In this document: positions 1 through 2,543 of the stretch, piece after piece
Numbering within the stretch: the stretch's first letter is position 1
Layout of the letters: every line of letters begins with the position of its first letter
From: Deltaproteobacteria bacterium
Lineage (GTDB): Bacteria > Desulfobacterota > GWC2-55-46 > UBA9637
Direction: 5' to 3'
DNA length: 12,110 nucleotides
NCBI GenBank assembly: GCA_016234985.1
Contig: JACRNK010000100.1
Location: 1-12,110, forward strand
Position numbers and translations under genes: made by a program
Notes under the pieces: model-generated
Seen by the model: the letters and a program-made list of their open reading frames with translations, nothing else
Told to the model about the DNA's origin: nothing
Databases searched by the model: none

Positions 1-155
1 ATTTCAAGGTCGTAACTAAAGGCAAACATATCGGCATGTCCGACGGACTTCATCATGTAACAATCCCCAATCATAAAAGAATCAATCCTTACACCCTCAA
101 ATCCATTATTAAAGACGCCGGACTCTCGGATGAGGAGTTTAAAGCCCTTCTTTAG
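1..155 (+). CDS. hicA: HicA-family mRNA interferase toxin, C-terminal part (5' end outside window)
   Basis: The frame from base 3 to the TAG at 153-155 encodes about 50 residues. They contain GKHIGMSDGLHHVTIPNH followed by TLKSIIKDAGLSDEEFKALL, which is the usual end of HicA toxins: a KGSHH-like catalytic histidine loop, a VTIPxH strand, then the TLxxIIKxAGLSxEEF helix. HicA proteins have a small double-stranded-RNA-binding-like fold and cleave mRNA; the partner HicB neutralises them. No hicB follows downstream, so the antitoxin would have to lie upstream of hicA, outside the window, or be missing. The stop codon touches the left arm of a palindromic element (153-221). The family call rests on sequence pattern alone, but the C-terminal motif is characteristic. 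Confidence 0.8.
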   Translation, partial: FKVVTKGKHIGMSDGLHHVTIPNHKRINPYTLKSIIKDAGLSDEEFKALL

Positions 156-221
156 TTTGTGGGCTGCGCCCGCCATTTAGGTTTTGCCGGATATTTTTTG
201 GTGGGCGCAGCCCACCCTACT
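153..221. repeat. Palindromic intergenic element, copy 1 (REP/MITE-like)
   Basis: GTGGGCTGCGCCCGCC (159-174) and GGTGGGCGCAGCCCACCC (200-217) form an inverted repeat around a 25-base loop. The right arm ends in the CCCTACT terminus also seen in the copies at 1490-1555 and 10717-10771. The first six bases of the left arm diverge from the other copies, and this is where the hicA stop codon falls. Each arm is itself partly palindromic (GGGCTGCGCCC). Confidence 0.8.
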
Positions 222-238
222 CGCCGAAACCAAATTTC

Positions 239-322
239 TGTCATCCCCGAATGTCTCTATCGGGGATATGTTTTTTCTGCTCGAACAAAAACATATTCCC
301 GATTAAAACCTCGGGAATGACA
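239..322. repeat. 84-bp inverted-repeat element (TGTCATyCCCGA ends)
   Basis: The element starts TGTCATCCCCGA and ends TCGGGAATGACA, so its termini are inverted repeats. The inner arms continue as CGGGGATATGTTTTTT (261-276) and AAAAACATATTCCCG (287-301). The structure is a long imperfect hairpin with a short central loop. It is probably a miniature inverted-repeat element. It lies downstream of the SCPU gene 364-822 and could also act as a transcript 3' hairpin. A short relative lies at 8711-8733. Confidence 0.7.
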
Positions 323-363
323 ATATAGGGATTTCCCCTTTTGCACAGAATTTACGCACGGCG

Positions 364-822
364 CTAATAATTCACCGTAACCGTCACGCTGTCGTTGTAT
401 GCGCCGGGCGTTGTGTTGGCGGTGATGGCTGCATATACGGTCAATAGCTGGTCTGCGCCGGAGCCTGTGCCTGCAACGCCGGTAGCAGCGCCTCCGCCGG
501 AGTAGGTGTTCGCAAAACCCGCGTCGCCCCACTCTGCGGTGTGGGCTGCGTCTTTATATAAATGATATGAGGCGCCTATCGTTGCCCCTGATTTCACATT
601 CCTCACGCCGGAGGAATAGTTTGTTCCTGCGTCAAGGGTAACGGTGTAGGGTGTCCCGCTTGCGGCATTTACGGTGATAGCCGCAGTTGCGTTTCCGCTG
701 TTGCCAACAACGATAGTTCCGAAAGTCAGGCCGGTTGCGGATACGGTTGCTGCCGAGGCTGTTGAAGAGCCGAAGGTTAATATTAAAGTCAATGCAAAGA
801 TTGTGGATAGAATTGTTTTCAT
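364..822 (-). CDS. Secreted spore coat U (SCPU) domain protein, 152 aa
   Basis: Residues 1-24 form a signal peptide (MKT, a hydrophobic core, then cleavage after STASA). The remainder is one SCPU domain: repeated beta strands, YTVTLDAGTNY, a YHLYKDAAHTAEWGD block, GTGSGADQLLTVYA, and the terminal strand NDSVTVTVNY. SCPU proteins are exported, beta-rich subunits related to archaic chaperone-usher pilins; the name comes from the Myxococcus spore coat. The mature protein has no cysteine. It is a paralogue of the protein at 917-1429, which lies 94 bp upstream on the same strand; both end in TVTVNY. No good Shine-Dalgarno is visible before the ATG at 820-822, so it may depend on the upstream gene or be weakly expressed. 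No chaperone or usher gene is in the window. Confidence 0.85.
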   Translation of the reverse strand: MKTILSTIFALTLILTFGSSTASAATVSATGLTFGTIVVGNSGNATAAITVNAASGTPYTVTLDAGTNYSSGVRNVKSGATIGASYHLYKDAAHTAEWGDAGFANTYSGGGAATGVAGTGSGADQLLTVYAAITANTTPGAYNDSVTVTVNY

Positions 823-833
823 GGTTAGTTACT

Positions 834-903
834 ACAGGCTATTAGTCTGTTAGTCTGTTAGTCTGTTAGTCTACAACCTAATAGACTAACAGACTACAGC
901 CTA
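834..903. repeat. 8-bp tandem repeat (TAGTCTGT) inside an inverted repeat
   Basis: TAGTCTGT occurs about 3.75 times in a row at 843-872. The sequence TAGACTAACAGACTA at 882-896 is the exact reverse complement of 859-873, so the segment can fold into hairpins in several registers. AGGCT near 836-840 and AGCCT near 898-902 extend the pairing. It lies between the two SCPU genes and has no T-tract on the - strand, so it does not look like a simple intrinsic terminator. Confidence 0.8.
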
Positions 904-916
904 TCCACCTGTCTTT

Positions 917-1429
917 TTAATAATTCACCGTTACCGTTACGGTGTCGGTGTAAGTGCCTGCGGTGGAAGGTGCTGTACCATTAAATCTCCCCCAAATCGT
1001 GAGCGTCTGGTTAGCTCCTGTGCCGGTGCTTGCCACGCCGGTAGCATAGCCGTCAAACGTATTCGCGTAACTTGCATCACCCCACGGTGCGGCGAAGCCT
1101 GAATCTTTACTTAAAACATAGCCGCCTCCGGAAGTAGCCCCTGATTGTAGATTGCGATATTTGTCGCCGACGAGATAGTGCGTTCCTGCATCAACGGTAA
1201 CGGTGTAGACTGATCCGCTTGTAACATTCACCGTAATCGTGGCCGATGTGTCTGAGACGGCAGCGCCGGGCGTAACTGAGCCAAAGCTCATGTTTGTGAC
1301 GGATACGGAAGCCACGGGAATTACGGTAAGCGATACCGACATGTTCGCTGTCGTTGTCAACGCGGACACAGGCATTGCAGAGCCGAGCGCCAATGCCAGG
1401 GCGCATACTGCCAATAAAATCTTCTTCAT
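917..1429 (-). CDS. Secreted spore coat U (SCPU) domain protein, 170 aa
   Basis: The start ATG (1427-1429) is preceded by AAGGAG at 1437-1442, seven bases away. A signal peptide covers about residues 1-23 (MKKILL, a hydrophobic core, VSA). The SCPU domain fills the rest, with SFGSVTPGAA, YTVTVDAGTHY, YVLSKDSGFAAPWGD, TGTGANQTLTIWGRF and the terminal TYTDTVTVTVNY. The protein is inferred to be exported to the periplasm or cell surface as a pilin-like or coat subunit. It is first of a tandem pair with 364-822. The only cysteine lies in the signal peptide, so no disulfide is expected in the mature form. Upstream are a palindromic element, an unused near-perfect Shine-Dalgarno, and a promoter-like region containing a G10 tract, which may make expression phase-variable (inference). 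Confidence 0.87.
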   Translation of the reverse strand: MKKILLAVCALALALGSAMPVSALTTTANMSVSLTVIPVASVSVTNMSFGSVTPGAAVSDTSATITVNVTSGSVYTVTVDAGTHYLVGDKYRNLQSGATSGGGYVLSKDSGFAAPWGDASYANTFDGYATGVASTGTGANQTLTIWGRFNGTAPSTAGTYTDTVTVTVNY

Positions 1430-1489
1430 GTTTTTTCTCCTTTTGGTTTTTTATTTTTGCTGCTGTTGCTTGCTTCTTGTTCCCACGCA

Positions 1490-1555
1490 AGTAGGGTGGG
1501 CTGCGCCCACCATTTTGATTCTGCCGCAATTTTGGCGGGCATAGCCCACCCTACT
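1490..1555. repeat. Palindromic intergenic element, copy 2
   Basis: The left arm starts AGTAGGGTGGGCTGCGCCC (1490-1508, arm to 1511) and the right arm is GGCGGGCATAGCCCACCC followed by TACT (1534-1555). The two 22-bp arms are complementary except for a few positions and flank a 22-bp spacer. It has the same termini as the copy at 10717-10771. Confidence 0.85.
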
Positions 1556-1575
1556 ACTGTTCACGGTATTCCACG

Positions 1576-1587
1576 CATCACCTCCTT
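1576..1587 (-). promoter_or_regulatory. Orphan extended Shine-Dalgarno next to a repeat insertion
   Basis: The - strand reads AAAAAAGGAGGTGATGCG. AAAGGAGGTGAT matches the complement of the 16S rRNA 3' end over about 12 bases. A GTG six bases downstream opens only a six-codon frame that stops at TAG where the palindromic element begins. An ATG two bases from the motif opens a five-codon frame. It could be a relic of a ribosome binding site separated from its gene by the repeat insertion, or a leader peptide site. Confidence 0.4.
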
Positions 1588-1655
1588 TTTTAGTTTATTT
1601 TGCCGCTCAAATCTTTTTGTTGATTTTACCGGCAATCTGTCCATAATTCTTAAAA

Positions 1656-1684
1656 GGTATGCTACCCCCCCCCCGAAAAGTCAA
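1656..1684 (-). promoter_or_regulatory. Possible promoter with a G10 tract in the spacer, upstream of the SCPU genes
   Basis: On the - strand a TTGACT hexamer (1679-1684) is followed by TTTC, ten consecutive G (1665-1674) and TAGCATACC. TTGACT to CATACC (1656-1661) gives a 17-base spacer. TAGCAT (1659-1664) is a better -10 match but would have a 14-base spacer. Homopolymer length therefore decides which hexamer is properly spaced. No other clear promoter for the SCPU genes was seen. Confidence 0.4.
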
Positions 1685-1718
1685 GAGATTTTTTTTGCTG
1701 TTGTGGTAGCAAAGCAGG

Positions 1719-1738
1719 CAGGGTGGGCTGCGCTCTCC
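1719..1738. repeat. Single-arm fragment of the palindromic element
   Basis: CAGGGTGGGCTGCGCTCTCC resembles one 22-bp arm of the elements at 1490-1555 and 10717-10771, but no partner arm follows nearby. It is probably a degraded copy. Confidence 0.55.
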
Positions 1739-1827
1739 ATTCAATTCATTCACGGCAATAATAACAAACAGGAAATGACATATCGGGGACAGATTGGGAT
1801 TTTTTTTGGGACAGTCTGACACAGCCA

Positions 1828-1856
1828 TTGACAATAACATTGATATAGGGTATCTT
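1828..1856 (+). promoter_or_regulatory. Promoter of the TumE-like toxin operon
   Basis: A perfect -35 TTGACA (1828-1833) is followed by a 17-base spacer and TATCTT (1851-1856; four of six consensus bases). The predicted transcription start is near A1863, only three bases before the toxin ATG at 1866. The mRNA would be essentially leaderless, which agrees with the absence of a Shine-Dalgarno in front of that ATG. Confidence 0.6.
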
Positions 1857-1865
1857 ATAACCAAT

Positions 1866-2153
1866 ATGAAGGCGTCTCTTGTCTATCACGAAAAGAAGTA
1901 TTTTGAAGGCGGGGCTTTTTATGAGGTGAAGATATGGAGAGTTCCCGAAAACGAAGATAAACCGCACGGGCTTAAATATTCCTTTGCCTACATCGTTCAT
2001 GGCAACAGGGTTATCGGTTATGACAATGCTGAAGGTAAAGGAGATCACAGACACCACAAGGGCAAAGAGTTTCCGTACAGGTTTCAAGGACTGGAAAAAC
2101 TCTGGAATGATTTTATGGATGGAATTAAAAAAATAAGGGAGGGAAAGCAATGA
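1866..2153 (+). CDS. tumE: TumE-family (DUF6516) toxin, 95 aa
   Basis: The family hallmark GYDNAEGKGDHRH lies at residues 51-63. Around it are KIWRVPE (22-28), a LKYSFAYIVHGNRV strand pair, a PYRF motif (70-73) and a C-terminal helix LEKLWNDFMDGIKKI. This matches small proteins annotated as toxin TumE/DUF6516. The ATG at 1866 is chosen because it gives the normal family length and start (MKASLVYH); the frame stays open upstream to 1794, but that extension overlaps the promoter and looks non-coding. The gene overlaps the downstream antitoxin by four bases (ATGA, 2150-2153), indicating translational coupling. There is no ribosome binding site, and the predicted transcript start lies three bases upstream. 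TumE proteins are toxins of type II toxin-antitoxin pairs; the molecular target is not visible from this sequence. Confidence 0.8.
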   Translation: MKASLVYHEKKYFEGGAFYEVKIWRVPENEDKPHGLKYSFAYIVHGNRVIGYDNAEGKGDHRHHKGKEFPYRFQGLEKLWNDFMDGIKKIREGKQ

Positions 2154-2524
2154 AGGTAAAGAATATAAAAGTCTCCATTAAATCCGATGAGGATATTTTC
2201 AAAGAGGTTAAAGGGGTCTGGGGTAAACTTGAAAAGGGGGAGAAGGTTAAGAGGCATAAAGGCATTTCGTTCGAAAGTCTTGACGTTATGAGGAGGGTAT
2301 TGACAGAAGAACGGCTGAGGATACTTAAAACAATCAGGCAGGAACATCCTCAGTCGGTTTATCAGTTGGCAAAGATACTACACAGAGATATTAAAAATAC
2401 CTCTAATGATATGCAATTTCTGGAACAGGCAGGGCTTGTGGAGTTAAAGAAGACAAAGGATGGCAGAGAAAAGACAACGCCTACGGTAAATTACGAAAAG
2501 ATACTGCTGGAGATAGCGGTATGA
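2150..2524 (+). CDS. tumA: TumA-like antitoxin, winged-helix DNA-binding protein, 124 aa
   Basis: The N-terminal third is charged (lysine and glutamate rich). Residues about 50-112 form a MarR/ArsR-like winged helix: RRVLTEERLRILKTI, then PQSVYQLAKILHRDIKNTSNDMQFLEQAGLV with the recognition helix near residues 80-90, and a wing ELKKTKDGREKTTPT. This arrangement matches the partner gene of TumE toxins, often annotated as an HVO_A0114-family DNA-binding protein. A strong GGGAGGGA precedes the ATG, so the antitoxin should be translated far better than the toxin. It presumably binds TumE and represses the common promoter at 1828-1856 (family-based inference). Its stop lies 19 bp from the convergent end of the large regulator gene. 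Confidence 0.78.
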   Translation: MKVKNIKVSIKSDEDIFKEVKGVWGKLEKGEKVKRHKGISFESLDVMRRVLTEERLRILKTIRQEHPQSVYQLAKILHRDIKNTSNDMQFLEQAGLVELKKTKDGREKTTPTVNYEKILLEIAV

Positions 2525-2543
2525 TTTCATGTTGCCGGGTCAG

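Larger units (their letters stand above)
1430..1865. other. 436-bp gene-free stretch between the SCPU genes and the TumE-like operon
   Basis: No convincing protein gene is seen. The open frames here are low-complexity, overlap palindromic repeats and lack ribosome binding sites. The stretch holds the SCPU ribosome binding site, a 66-bp palindromic element (1490-1555), an orphan Shine-Dalgarno (1578-1587), a C10 tract (1665-1674), a single-arm fragment of the palindromic element (1719-1738), a GGGACAG direct repeat (1786-1792 and 1808-1814) around a T-rich run, and the TumE promoter (1828-1856). Confidence 0.8.

Noticed and set aside
841..900. CRISPR-like short tandem repeat
   Set aside because: The units are only 8 bp without spacers, and no cas genes are present.
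1430..1690. c-di-GMP (GEMM) riboswitch upstream of the SCPU genes
   Set aside because: The conserved GEMM core and tetraloop-receptor patterns could not be found on the - strand.
1786..1814. GGGACAG direct repeat as a TumA operator
   Set aside because: The two copies are 22 bp apart around a T-rich run, lie upstream of the -35, and resemble a repeat remnant; nothing links them specifically to the antitoxin.
1239..1819. Two overlapping + strand ORFs (101 and 120 codons) opposite the SCPU gene and across the gap
   Set aside because: They run antisense to a well-supported gene and through palindromic repeats, lack ribosome binding sites, and encode low-complexity sequence.
1794..1865. N-terminal extension of the TumE-like toxin to the ATG at 1794
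   Set aside because: The extension overlaps the TTGACA promoter and a T-rich repeat, and the family N-terminus begins at the ATG at 1866.
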